NCBI RefSeq assembly: GCF_016879755.1
Contig: NZ_WOFU01000004.1
Location: forward strand, 124,001 to 188,000
DNA: 64,000 nt
Direction: 5' to 3'
Source of the DNA: Bacillus sp. B15-48
GTDB taxonomy: Bacteria; Bacillota; Bacilli; Bacillales; Cytobacillaceae
This document shows positions 26,052 to 33,228 of the stretch, in pieces. How positions within the stretch are numbered: position 1 is the stretch's first letter; every line of letters starts with the position of its first letter. The position numbers and the translations under genes were made by a program. Under the pieces are notes generated by a model that saw only the letters and a list, made by a program, of their open reading frames with translations, searched no databases and was not told where the DNA came from.

Positions 26052-27606
26052 AGCTCAATATGGCATGGTTATGAACCTCGATAAATGTATCGGCTGTCAT
26101 ACATGCAGTGTAACATGCAAAACAACCTGGACAAATCGACCAGGTGTGGAATATATGTATTGGAATAATGTTGAAACAAAACCAGGTGTCGGGTACCCGA
26201 AGCAATGGGAGAACCAGGATATTAGAAAGGGCGGCTGGGAACTACGAAACGGAAAGCTTGAACTAAAAGCAGGCGGCCGAGCTAGTAAGCTGTTAAATAT
26301 CTTTTATAATCCCGATATGACGACAATCGATGAATATTATGAACCTTGGGATTATGATTATGAAAACTTAATAAATAGTCCTGAAGGAGAGTACCAGCCA
26401 GTTGCACGGCCAGTTTCACGTCTAACAGGAGAGTATATGGACATTCAATGGGGGCCGAACTGGGAAGATGATCTCGCAGGTGTATATAAAACGGGGAAAG
26501 ACGATCCAAATATGAATGGATTGGAAGACCAAATTAAATTTGAGTTTGAACAAACATTCATGATGTATTTGCCACGTATTTGTGAACATTGTATTAACCC
26601 GAGCTGTCTTGCCTCTTGTCCATCAGGAGCGATTTATAAACGAGATGAAGATGGCATCGTTCTAGTTGATCAGGATGCTTGTCGCAGCTGGCGGTTCTGT
26701 ATGACCGGCTGCCCATATAAAAAGGTTTATTTTAATTGGAAAACACATAAGGCTGAGAAATGTACGTTTTGTTTCCCGAGAATTGAAAATGGACAGCCGA
26801 CAGTTTGTTCGGAAACATGTGTTGGTCGTCTTCGCTATATTGGCCTTATTCTTTATGATGCGGATAAGATTCAAGAGGCAGCCTCTGTAGCTGACGATAA
26901 GGATGTCTATCAATCACAGCTTGATATGATTCTTGATCCACATGATCCCGAGATTATTAGAGAAGCAAAAAAGCAAGGAATTGCGGATGATTGGATTGAA
27001 GCAGCCCAGCGATCCCCGGTTTATAAACTTGCTGTTGAACAAAAGATTGCATTGCCGCTGCATCCAGAGTATCGAACATTGCCAATGGTGTGGTATGTGC
27101 CGCCACTTAGTCCGTTTATGAATGCATTTGGAGGAACCGCTGATTCAATTGATCCGCGTGTCGTATTTCCAATGATTGAACAGATGAGGATCCCAATTGA
27201 ATATTTAGCGAACTTGTTCACTGCTGGAGATACACAGATTATTAAAAATGTCTTACGTAAACTTGTTGCGATGAGGAGCTATATGCGCCAAGTTAATCTT
27301 AATAAACCGATACAGACAGATATGATTGAATCAGCAGGGCTAACGGAGGAACTTGTACGTGAGATGTATGAGCTTTCCGCAATTGCTAAGTACTCTGATC
27401 GTTATGTAATCCCTATGTCTCATAAGGAAATGTCCGGGGACATGTTCCATGAAAGGGGAATGGCAGGGTTTGAAGAATTTAGTGAGGCTAGTGGAAGTGG
27501 ATGTGAAAGTTGCGCTGTTGGAGGGCATCCACCAGAATCCCCACTACAATATTATCAAGACCAATATTGGAGGGAGCTAGATGAACAGAAAGCGAATGGT
27601 TTATAG
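26041..27606 (+). CDS. narH: respiratory nitrate reductase beta subunit
   Basis: A 521-residue Fe-S subunit carrying electrons from NarI haems to NarG. The first ferredoxin motif is Cys 16, 19, 22 and 26 (CIGCHTCSVTC). Two more motifs lie near 181-195 (CEHCINPSCLASC) and 218-240, where CRSWRFCMTGC shows the Trp that makes the 3Fe-4S centre in this family. The fourth set is KCTFC...CSETCVG. It starts at TTG 26041 inside the narG 3' end, with GATGAGGTG upstream, and overlaps the narJ start by 26 bases. Strong translational coupling within the operon is expected. Confidence 0.98.
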   Translation: MRIKAQYGMVMNLDKCIGCHTCSVTCKTTWTNRPGVEYMYWNNVETKPGVGYPKQWENQDIRKGGWELRNGKLELKAGGRASKLLNIFYNPDMTTIDEYYEPWDYDYENLINSPEGEYQPVARPVSRLTGEYMDIQWGPNWEDDLAGVYKTGKDDPNMNGLEDQIKFEFEQTFMMYLPRICEHCINPSCLASCPSGAIYKRDEDGIVLVDQDACRSWRFCMTGCPYKKVYFNWKTHKAEKCTFCFPRIENGQPTVCSETCVGRLRYIGLILYDADKIQEAASVADDKDVYQSQLDMILDPHDPEIIREAKKQGIADDWIEAAQRSPVYKLAVEQKIALPLHPEYRTLPMVWYVPPLSPFMNAFGGTADSIDPRVVFPMIEQMRIPIEYLANLFTAGDTQIIKNVLRKLVAMRSYMRQVNLNKPIQTDMIESAGLTEELVREMYELSAIAKYSDRYVIPMSHKEMSGDMFHERGMAGFEEFSEASGSGCESCAVGGHPPESPLQYYQDQYWRELDEQKANGL

Positions 27607-28120
27607 TCTTATATCCAGTCTCCTACAATATCCCAATCAGGAATGGCAGGAGCTGGAGAATGAGCTCTTTGATGAAGTATCTCGCATATCAGCAGAACCG
27701 GTTCGAGTTCCATTGCTAAGATTTTTATCGTATTTAAAAGATACTCCGTTTGACAAGCTTTGTGAAAATTATGTGAATACATTTGATTTTTATGAAAAAA
27801 CAACGCTTTATTTGACCCATATGGTATTTAAAGATAATCGTGAACGTGGCAATATTCTTATTCAATTGCGACAGGAATTTTATCAGTCAGGGGTTGAAAT
27901 TGTATCTGATGAACTTCCCGATTATTTGCCGCTTATTCTTGAATTTGCCTCCATTGCACCGGAAGGTCAAGCGGAAAAAATTCTCCGCCTTCATAAACGG
28001 GCGATTGATCATCTCCAGCTTGAACTTCAGGGGATTGATAGTCCATACCGTTTTTTAATGACAGCATGCATGGAGAATATGGTTCAGTCGGATGAAAATA
28101 AAAATGAAAAGGTTTCCTAA
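27581..28120 (+). CDS. narJ: nitrate reductase molybdenum cofactor assembly chaperone
   Basis: A 179-residue all-alpha protein of the NarJ/TorD-like family. It binds apo-NarG and allows cofactor insertion before membrane docking; it is not part of the final enzyme. Recognisable features are SLLQYPNQEW near the N-terminus and the region VNTFDFYEKTTLYLTHM-x-FKDNRERG (residues 65-88), typical of Bacillus NarJ. The start ATG 27581 is preceded by TTGGAGGGAGC inside narH. The gene is 26 bases overlapped with narH and 21 bases upstream of narI, the standard G-H-J-I order. Confidence 0.95.
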   Translation: MNRKRMVYSLISSLLQYPNQEWQELENELFDEVSRISAEPVRVPLLRFLSYLKDTPFDKLCENYVNTFDFYEKTTLYLTHMVFKDNRERGNILIQLRQEFYQSGVEIVSDELPDYLPLILEFASIAPEGQAEKILRLHKRAIDHLQLELQGIDSPYRFLMTACMENMVQSDENKNEKVS

Positions 28121-28141
28121 CGAAGCAGAACGGAGGAAAAT

Positions 28142-28846
28142 ATGACATTTTTTGATTATTTCCTATGGGTATTCTTTCCATATATTACCTTAACCATTTT
28201 TGTTGTAGGACATATCTTTCGCTATAATCATGATCAATTTGGTTGGTCGGCAAAATCAAGTCAATTTTTAGAGAGTAATATGTTGAAATGGGGAAGTCTT
28301 TTATTCCATTGGGGAATTATCTTCGTGTTTTTTGGACATGTTGCCGGGATTTTAATTCCTAAATTCTTTTATGATACGATTGGAATAAATGAACATATGT
28401 ATCATTTTGGTGCGGTTTGGTTTGGGGGGGCAGCAGGAATTGCCACAGTGATCGGTGGAGCATTGCTATTCTTGAGAAGAGCGAGAGTAAAGCGGATCAA
28501 TATGAATAGCAAACTCACTGATTATCTTTCACTCATTGTGCTAGGAATTGTTGTTTTGGTGGGATTCACCAATACAGTCGGATATACTGCCTCTGGAGGA
28601 ACTTTTGACTATCGAACAACGATTGGTCCATGGTTTCGAGGCTTATTAACATTTAGACCTTTACCTGAGATGATGGCTGGTGCTCCACTTGGCTTTCAAC
28701 TTCATGTGTTAACTGCGTTTGCATTATTTGCGATTTGGCCGTTTACACGGTTAGTTCATGTTTGGAGCCTACCATTAGAATATTTAAAAAGGAGATATAT
28801 CATTTTTAGAAAAATGGGGTCCGTACAAGTAGAAAAGAAAAATTAA
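28142..28846 (+). CDS. narI: respiratory nitrate reductase gamma subunit (cytochrome b)
   Basis: A 234-residue membrane anchor with five helices that takes electrons from menaquinol and holds two b haems. Candidate haem ligand histidines are in GHIFRYNHDQF (helix 1-2 region), LLFHWGIIFVFFGHVAG and FQLHVLTAFALFAIWPFTRLVH (split here by family position near residues 185-208). CGGAGG precedes the ATG. It completes narGHJI; a hairpin follows before the hemerythrin gene, so that gene may be partly co-transcribed. Confidence 0.95.
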   Translation: MTFFDYFLWVFFPYITLTIFVVGHIFRYNHDQFGWSAKSSQFLESNMLKWGSLLFHWGIIFVFFGHVAGILIPKFFYDTIGINEHMYHFGAVWFGGAAGIATVIGGALLFLRRARVKRINMNSKLTDYLSLIVLGIVVLVGFTNTVGYTASGGTFDYRTTIGPWFRGLLTFRPLPEMMAGAPLGFQLHVLTAFALFAIWPFTRLVHVWSLPLEYLKRRYIIFRKMGSVQVEKKN

Positions 28847-28855
28847 TCGATACTA

Positions 28856-28880
28856 AGGTCTGCTCTGTAGGAGTAGACCT
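28856..28880 (+). terminator. hairpin after narI
   Basis: AGGTCTGCTC and GAGTAGACCT form a 10-bp stem with one G-U pair and a five-base loop, followed by CTTTC. The short pyrimidine tail suggests partial read-through into the next gene. Confidence 0.6.
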
Positions 28881-28901
28881 CTTTCAAGGAGGTAAGGGAA
28901 A

Positions 28902-29330
28902 TTGTCGGGACCATCTTTACGTAAACTTGATGCTCACCATGCGATTCATGAAGGAGCATATACAGAAGCGAAAAACTTAACGGAAATTTTAAACCAATTG
29001 GTTATGGAAAAAAAAGAGAAAGAAGCAGCTGAAGTGGCCGATGCCTTGGTTGAGCATTGGGAAATGCGGATTATTGGTCATGCTGATTCAGAAGAGGAGG
29101 GGTTTTATCCAGAGGTATTGAATATAGAGCCAAATTTGAGCGAAAAGATTGCGATGCTGACGAGAGATCATCATATATTAAGAACTTTAGCGCATGAAAT
29201 TCGAATAAGTTTATCGAAAGCGGGACCATCAAAAGAAGTATTGGACCGATTTTCAGCGCTTCTTTTAGTGAATGAAATACATAGTAGGGATGAAGAGGAT
29301 TTTTTATTAGGCCATGAACATACCCATTAA
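28902..29330 (+). CDS. hemerythrin-like HHE-domain protein
   Basis: A 142-residue four-helix-bundle protein with an HHE-type pattern of likely di-iron ligands: His in LDAHHAIHEGAY (residues 8-15), His/Glu in EHWEMRIIGHADSEEEGFY (near 50-68), His in RDHHILRTLAHE (near 90) and His/Glu in NEIHSRDEEDF (near 127). Such domains bind O2 or NO or protect Fe-S proteins from nitrosative and oxidative damage. It starts at TTG 28902 after AAGGAGGTAAGG. It sits immediately downstream of nitrate reductase, where nitrite and NO arise, so a protective or sensing role is plausible but inferred. Confidence 0.8.
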   Translation: MSGPSLRKLDAHHAIHEGAYTEAKNLTEILNQLVMEKKEKEAAEVADALVEHWEMRIIGHADSEEEGFYPEVLNIEPNLSEKIAMLTRDHHILRTLAHEIRISLSKAGPSKEVLDRFSALLLVNEIHSRDEEDFLLGHEHTH

Positions 29331-29485
29331 GTCAATTTAATCCAATATAATAATTTTATGTAAACTATAAGGGTGAGAGGCAATTCCATATTAATTCTTA
29401 TATACGATGGCCACTTTCAGGTTAATCCCTTAAAGTGATGGCAAAAATAATAACAATAAATATACTTATTGGAGGAGGGGACATT

Positions 29486-29956
29486 TTGAGTTCGTCATTG
29501 AACATAGGTGAGCTTGCACCTGACTTTACTTTACCAGCTACTACGAAACATGAACTTTCACTATCAGAATATCGTGGGAAAATGAATATAGTCGTTGCTT
29601 TTTATGGCATGGATTTTACACCAGGTTGAATCAAAGAAATTGCCTCTTGGAAAGAGGATTACAAACGATTTGAACAAAATGATGCAGAAGTGTTAGCAAT
29701 TAGTGTCGATCATATTCATGCACACCGTGTCTTCGCAGCAAGCATGGGGACATTACCTTATCCACTATTGTCAGATTGGCATAAACAAACCGTGAAAAAA
29801 TATAAAGTGTTTAACGAAAAAGGAGAAACAGCGGTTCGCTCCGTTTTTGTTATAAATAAAGAGGGAACAATCACGTATTTAAACACCACTTTTAAAGCGG
29901 ACAAGCAAGAAGATTATGAGAAAGTTTTTCAAGAGTTAGAAAAGCTAAAACAATAA
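29486..29956 (+). CDS. peroxiredoxin with in-frame TGA at the peroxidatic cysteine (probable selenoprotein)
   Basis: A 156-residue AhpC/TSA-type thioredoxin-fold peroxidase if TGA 29627-29629 is read as selenocysteine 48. Upstream, the frame gives NIGELAPDFTLPA and VVAFYGMDFTPG; the TGA falls exactly where the family has the peroxidatic Cys (FTPG-Cys). Downstream, the same frame continues with a normal peroxiredoxin C-terminal half (EVLAISVDHIHAH, YPLLSDWH, RSVFVINKEGTITYLN) to TAA 29954. No resolving Cys is present, so it would be a 1-Cys/1-Sec type. GGAGGAGGGG supports TTG 29486. A SECIS-like hairpin begins 13 bases after the TGA. The alternative is a Cys-to-stop mutation or sequencing error. 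No sel genes are in the window. Confidence 0.75.
29627..29657 (+). promoter_or_regulatory. bacterial SECIS-like element directly after the TGA
   Basis: CCTCTT at 29643-29648 pairs with AAGAGG at 29652-29657 around the loop GGA; a five-base loop TGGAA is possible if the last pair opens. The loop begins 19 bases after the TGA, and a G occupies its first position. Both properties match the published description of bacterial SECIS elements bound by SelB. The stem is short (six pairs), so function is unproven. Confidence 0.6.
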
Positions 29957-29960
29957 TAAA

Positions 29961-29996
29961 GAAAAAGATTCCACCCGATTATGTGGAATCTTTTTC
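29961..29996. terminator. bidirectional terminator
   Basis: GAAAAAGATTCCAC and GTGGAATCTTTTTC pair perfectly around an eight-base loop between the peroxiredoxin gene and the convergent lipoprotein gene. Confidence 0.88.
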
Positions 29997-30014
29997 TTCT
30001 ATATATTTAGAACT

Positions 30015-30299
30015 TTATTTAGTTTCTTCTTCCTCCAAATCACTGTCAAACGAATCTTCTGTATCCAACTCGTTATTTTCAAACGATTCCTCTGTTTCAT
30101 CTTCTGCTTCGTATTCTTCATTTATTAATTCATCTGAATCCATCTCTCCATTTACAGGGGGTTCTTCCGGATTTATTTCATGGTTAACTGGTTCATCTTC
30201 AGGTATTATTTCTCCTTCGATATCCTGCGTATTTCCACAAGCTGTTGCGACTAAAACTGCAAAGATTAAAACTGCCAGTTTCCAAATATGTTTTTTCAT
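30015..30299 (-). CDS. small highly acidic lipoprotein, function unknown
   Basis: A 94-residue protein with a lipoprotein signal peptide (lipobox ATAC, Cys 21). The mature part is almost entirely Glu/Asp-rich with a few Pro and Asn, for example PEDEPVNHEINPEEPPVNGE and EEYEAEDETEESFENNELD. It has no recognisable fold and is probably disordered and strongly negative, tethered to the outer face of the membrane. CAGGAGGT lies before the ATG with good spacing. It is a single-gene unit convergent with the peroxiredoxin gene. I do not recognise a family; metal or peptide binding would be a guess. Confidence 0.7.
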   Translation of the reverse strand: MKKHIWKLAVLIFAVLVATACGNTQDIEGEIIPEDEPVNHEINPEEPPVNGEMDSDELINEEYEAEDETEESFENNELDTEDSFDSDLEEEETK

Positions 30300-30869
30300 T
30301 GTTTTATACCTCCTGAAAGTTTGTGTTAAATTTTGTGTATTGAGTGGTAAAAATTTTTGCCTCCTTTCTTCAAAACTACAGTTAGTATAAACAAGCTTTT
30401 CCGAAAAAAGTGTCGATTCTTCTTCATTACATACAGTTTAACGAAGTTGTAAATTTCCTTTAAATTTAGTTAAAAAAGCGTTTTTTCCCTAGTTAGACGA
30501 AAGAATTAGATATTTTTGCATATTAAAATTGCTGAGTTGAAGGTGTTATTGCTCGTAAGAAATCATTTGGGTATATTTAGTCCCGGAAATGACGAGGAGA
30601 ATCTAGGGATTAGGTAGGTTAAAAAGAAATAAGTTGACGGTTTATTCTTTAAAAGAATGACAAACAGGTGACAAAAATGAAGGGAATGTAAATAGGGAGC
30701 TGTTCATCATATTGAGAGCTCTAGAGGAAGTTGTGTATGTGTAAACATATTGCTCATCTAAGATTGATTGAATGTGCAATACCTAGAATAAGAGTGTATA
30801 CTACGAGAAGAGTTGTATATCGATAATATAATAGTTTTATTGAATAATTTACTATCTGGGAGAAAAAGG
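30300..30869. other. 570-base intergenic stretch
   Basis: No convincing coding frame was found on either strand. The left end carries the leader and promoter of the acidic lipoprotein gene. TTGACG at about 30633 and a self-complementary TTCTTTAAAAGAA at about 30645 stand out near its right half. Nothing else supports a feature. Confidence 0.4.
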
Positions 30870-31553
30870 ATGAAGCGTAAACATACCACAAAACAAGCAA
30901 AACGAAATTTTAACCTTGTTCTAGTATCTATTGCTTTTCTGTTTTTATTTAACCTTGTTATCCAATTGATGCAGCTACAGGAACGAGATGAATCTAATCC
31001 TTTTTATAATGGTAGTATCGCAGAAGAAGTCTATAAGTATACGCCAGTTCTCGAGAAAGAATTGAAGAATGTAAATCTTGAACAATATACAGTTGTACTA
31101 GCAGCGATCATGCAGCAGGAGAGTCGGGGAAGAGGCGGAGACCCGATGCAGGCCTCCGAATCAGCTGGACTCGCTCCAAATAGTATTAATAATCCAGAAC
31201 AAAGTATCAAACAAGGTGTCAAACATTTTAAACAAACTTTCGATTACGGAACAAAAAAGCAAGTTGATTTTGCAACTGTTATTCAATCTTATAATATGGG
31301 AATGGGATATATTGATTTTGTTGCTCAAAATGGCGACAAACATAGTGAGGAGTTAGCAAAGGAGTTCTCTTATATACAAGTACAGAAAAATCCATCACTT
31401 TATAATTGTGGAGGAGATACGAACAATTTTCGTTACCCTTATTGTTATGGTGACTTTAGTTACAGCGGAAAAGTATTAAAGAATATTGAAACTTTGATTG
31501 CAAGTAACCCAGAATTATCTGTTCTATCTGAAGCTGCTATTTTAGGGTTATAA
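30870..31553 (+). CDS. membrane-anchored lysozyme-like (CwlT-type) muramidase
   Basis: A 227-residue protein with a basic N-terminus and a single membrane segment (residues 15-33), followed by a bacteriophage T4-lysozyme-like/CwlT muramidase domain. The catalytic Glu is in AAIMQQESRGRGGDPMQASE near residue 82; NNPEQSIKQGVKHFK and VIQSYNMGMGYIDFV are characteristic of the family. It would cleave peptidoglycan glycan strands outside the cell. ATG 30870 is chosen because GGGAGAAAAAGG lies before it and the membrane segment begins right after. In conjugative elements CwlT is a transfer enzyme, but here no such element is seen. Confidence 0.85.
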   Translation: MKRKHTTKQAKRNFNLVLVSIAFLFLFNLVIQLMQLQERDESNPFYNGSIAEEVYKYTPVLEKELKNVNLEQYTVVLAAIMQQESRGRGGDPMQASESAGLAPNSINNPEQSIKQGVKHFKQTFDYGTKKQVDFATVIQSYNMGMGYIDFVAQNGDKHSEELAKEFSYIQVQKNPSLYNCGGDTNNFRYPYCYGDFSYSGKVLKNIETLIASNPELSVLSEAAILGL

Positions 31554-31664
31554 GTGACTTTATAGTATTGCCTCAAAGTTTAAATATTTTGTCAGATCAT
31601 CAAAAATTTTATGCAGGATTTTTGCACATCTTCTCGAATTAGGTTAAGAAAAGGAGATGAGCAG

Positions 31665-31808
31665 ATGGAGCAGGTTGTAAAGAAACGGTTGATTTGCTCT
31701 AAATGTAAGCAAGAAATTACGGATGTAATTGAATTTGAGGATAATGATGGAGTATGTGATGATTGTTATAGTATTCCGATAAAGAAGAGAATCGGCAAAC
31801 TAAAATAA
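31665..31808 (+). CDS. small zinc-ribbon-like protein
   Basis: A 47-residue protein with two CxxC pairs, CSKCKQEI near residue 11 and CDDCYS near 33, fit to bind one zinc ion. AAGGAGATGAG precedes ATG 31665. It is followed at once by a perfect terminator, which supports a real gene. Small two-CxxC proteins of this kind occur widely in Bacillaceae, often with unknown roles in protein or nucleic-acid binding. I do not recognise a named family. Confidence 0.65.
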   Translation: MEQVVKKRLICSKCKQEITDVIEFEDNDGVCDDCYSIPIKKRIGKLK

Positions 31809-31813
31809 TATTT

Positions 31814-31852
31814 AAAGCTATGCGATTTAAATTAATCTCGCATAGCTTTTTT
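31814..31852 (+). terminator. Rho-independent terminator
   Basis: AAAGCTATGCGA at 31814-31825 and TCGCATAGCTTT at 31838-31849 form a 12-bp perfect stem followed by TTTTAG. Confidence 0.88.
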
Positions 31853-31989
31853 AGTTAAAGGATATATTCATATAATGCCAACAAGAGGGATTTTGCTGGA
31901 TACTTGATTAACGCTTTTAAAAATACTATGCTTATGAAACATTGAAGGATGTATTATTCTGCAAATCAACGAGAAGGAGTGAGATAAAG

Positions 31990-32088
31990 GTGGAGGAACA
32001 GAAGAAAAAGAAATCTCCGTTTAAAAAATGGTGGGTTTGGGTTGTGTCTTTTATTATTATTTATTTACTTTTTACCGGTCAAATTTAA
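31990..32088 (+). CDS. 32-residue single-pass membrane peptide
   Basis: GTG 31990 starts a 32-codon frame after AAGGAGTGAG. The peptide has a charged N-terminus (EEQKKKKSPFKKWW) and one hydrophobic helix (VWVVSFIIIYLLF) ending in TGQI. The ribosome site, charge distribution and the terminator downstream at 32159 support expression. The arrangement would place the N-terminus in the cytoplasm. Function unknown; small peptides of this design occur in Bacillus as regulators or sporulation proteins. Confidence 0.5.
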   Translation: MEEQKKKKSPFKKWWVWVVSFIIIYLLFTGQI

Positions 32089-32158
32089 CGAAAGCGGAAC
32101 AAACTATTATAATCGATTAAATTTAATGTAATTTTATTATGTTAACTTAATGATATTG

Positions 32159-32190
32159 AAAAAAGCTCTGAGAATCTCAGGGCTTTTTTC
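32159..32190 (+). terminator. Rho-independent terminator
   Basis: AAAAAAGCTCTGAGA and TCTCAGGGCTTTTTT pair with G-U positions and a tight loop, and a T-run follows. Confidence 0.8.
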
Positions 32191-32322
32191 GTTGTCCAAA
32201 ATCGAATTTTATGAAAAAGGGAACTAAATCATCGTTATTCCTACTTGACAGCTAGGATTAATGGGAATAAAATAAGGTACATAAAGAGGTTCTGTGAAAC
32301 AGAAATATTCGGAGGAGGAGTT

Positions 32323-33093
32323 ATGATGGAGGAGAGATATCCAGTGATCGCAGGTGCGGAGGAATTTTTTTATAAGGGAAATAAAATCGGGATTTTGATT
32401 TCTCACGGTTTTGTTGGAACCCCACAAAGTGTGCAATTTATTGGTGAAACATTAGCTGGATATGGCTATACCGTTTTGGCACCGCGGCTGCCTGGACATG
32501 GAACTCACCATCATGACCTTGAATCAGCTACATATGAGGATTGGTTTCGTGAATTAGAGAAAGGTTATCAGTTTTTGGCCCAACAGTGCTCAGTTGTATT
32601 TGTAATTGGGCAATCGATGGGAGGGACGTTAACCCTTCGTTTAGCACATAAATATCCAGAAATAAAAGGAATTGCCACAATCAATGCAGCATTGAGTCTC
32701 CCTGCATTTGATTATTTAAAAGAACAATCAACTCCTCGCTTTATTCCTGAAGGAGAGCCAGATATAAAGGATAGAGGAGTGTACGAAATTGCTTATACCC
32801 AAACGCCTTTACATGCGATTCACCAATTACAGGAAGTGATGGCGTCAACACCGAAATTACTTTCAGAAATCCAAACACCGATTTTGTGTGTAAAATCATC
32901 TGTTGATCATGTTGTACCACCAGAAAATACCGACTTTATCTATAAGTCCGTTCGATCAAAGAAGAAAAGACTAATTACTTTGGCTAATTCATATCATGTC
33001 GCTTCTATGGACAATGACAAAGAGTTTCTTGTAGAACAGCTTCATGATTTTGTGCAGAGTCAGCTTATATATGAGCTAGTAGCATCCTATTAA
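32323..33093 (+). CDS. alpha/beta hydrolase (carboxylesterase / monoacylglycerol lipase type)
   Basis: A 256-residue serine hydrolase like the Geobacillus/Bacillus carboxylesterase Est30 and thermostable monoacylglycerol lipase. It has an oxyanion region ISHGFVGTPQS (residues 28-38), the nucleophile motif GQSMGG near residue 97, Asp in SSVDHVVPPE and His in NSYHVASMD near the C-terminus. It hydrolyses short-chain esters or monoacylglycerols in the cytosol. GGAGGAGGAG supports ATG 32323 (32326 is equally possible). It is a single-gene unit ended by a terminator. Confidence 0.88.
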   Translation: MMEERYPVIAGAEEFFYKGNKIGILISHGFVGTPQSVQFIGETLAGYGYTVLAPRLPGHGTHHHDLESATYEDWFRELEKGYQFLAQQCSVVFVIGQSMGGTLTLRLAHKYPEIKGIATINAALSLPAFDYLKEQSTPRFIPEGEPDIKDRGVYEIAYTQTPLHAIHQLQEVMASTPKLLSEIQTPILCVKSSVDHVVPPENTDFIYKSVRSKKKRLITLANSYHVASMDNDKEFLVEQLHDFVQSQLIYELVASY

Positions 33094-33103
33094 AATAATC
33101 TCT

Positions 33104-33153
33104 AAAAAAGGAGACCTGTGCCCTTATCGCTAAAAGGATCACAGGTCTTTTTT
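33104..33153 (+). terminator. Rho-independent terminator
   Basis: AGACCTGTG at 33112-33120 and CACAGGTCT at 33140-33148 form the outer stem, with CCTT/AAGG pairing inside and TTTTTT after. Confidence 0.85.
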
Positions 33154-33188
33154 ACTAGAAAAGAAAGTAGAATTTTCAAGTTAGAACT

Positions 33189-33228
33189 GTCTAGCTCCAG
33201 CCCCTGAGCAAGGCGCTTGCGCTTTTCT
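33189..33228. repeat. short remnant resembling a Bacillus intergenic repeat
   Basis: TGTCTAGCTCCAGCCCC and GGCGCTTGCGCTTTTC are joined by a few bases. The ends look like a GC-rich intergenic repeat I recall from several Bacillus genomes, here with the middle missing. It is the only copy noticed in the window, so the assignment rests on memory. Confidence 0.35.

Noticed and set aside
29435-29629. Two separate short genes in place of one peroxiredoxin
   Set aside because: The upstream frame ends exactly at the active-site codon and the downstream part lacks its own ribosome site; together they make one continuous family-length protein.
29983-30390. 135-residue Ser-rich frame on the plus strand
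   Set aside because: It is the antisense of the acidic lipoprotein gene, whose Glu/Asp codons read as Ser/Phe on the other strand; it has no ribosome site or signal.
30870-31553. Conjugative element marked by a CwlT-like gene
   Set aside because: No relaxase, coupling protein, VirB4-type ATPase, integrase or attachment repeats are nearby; the gene stands alone.
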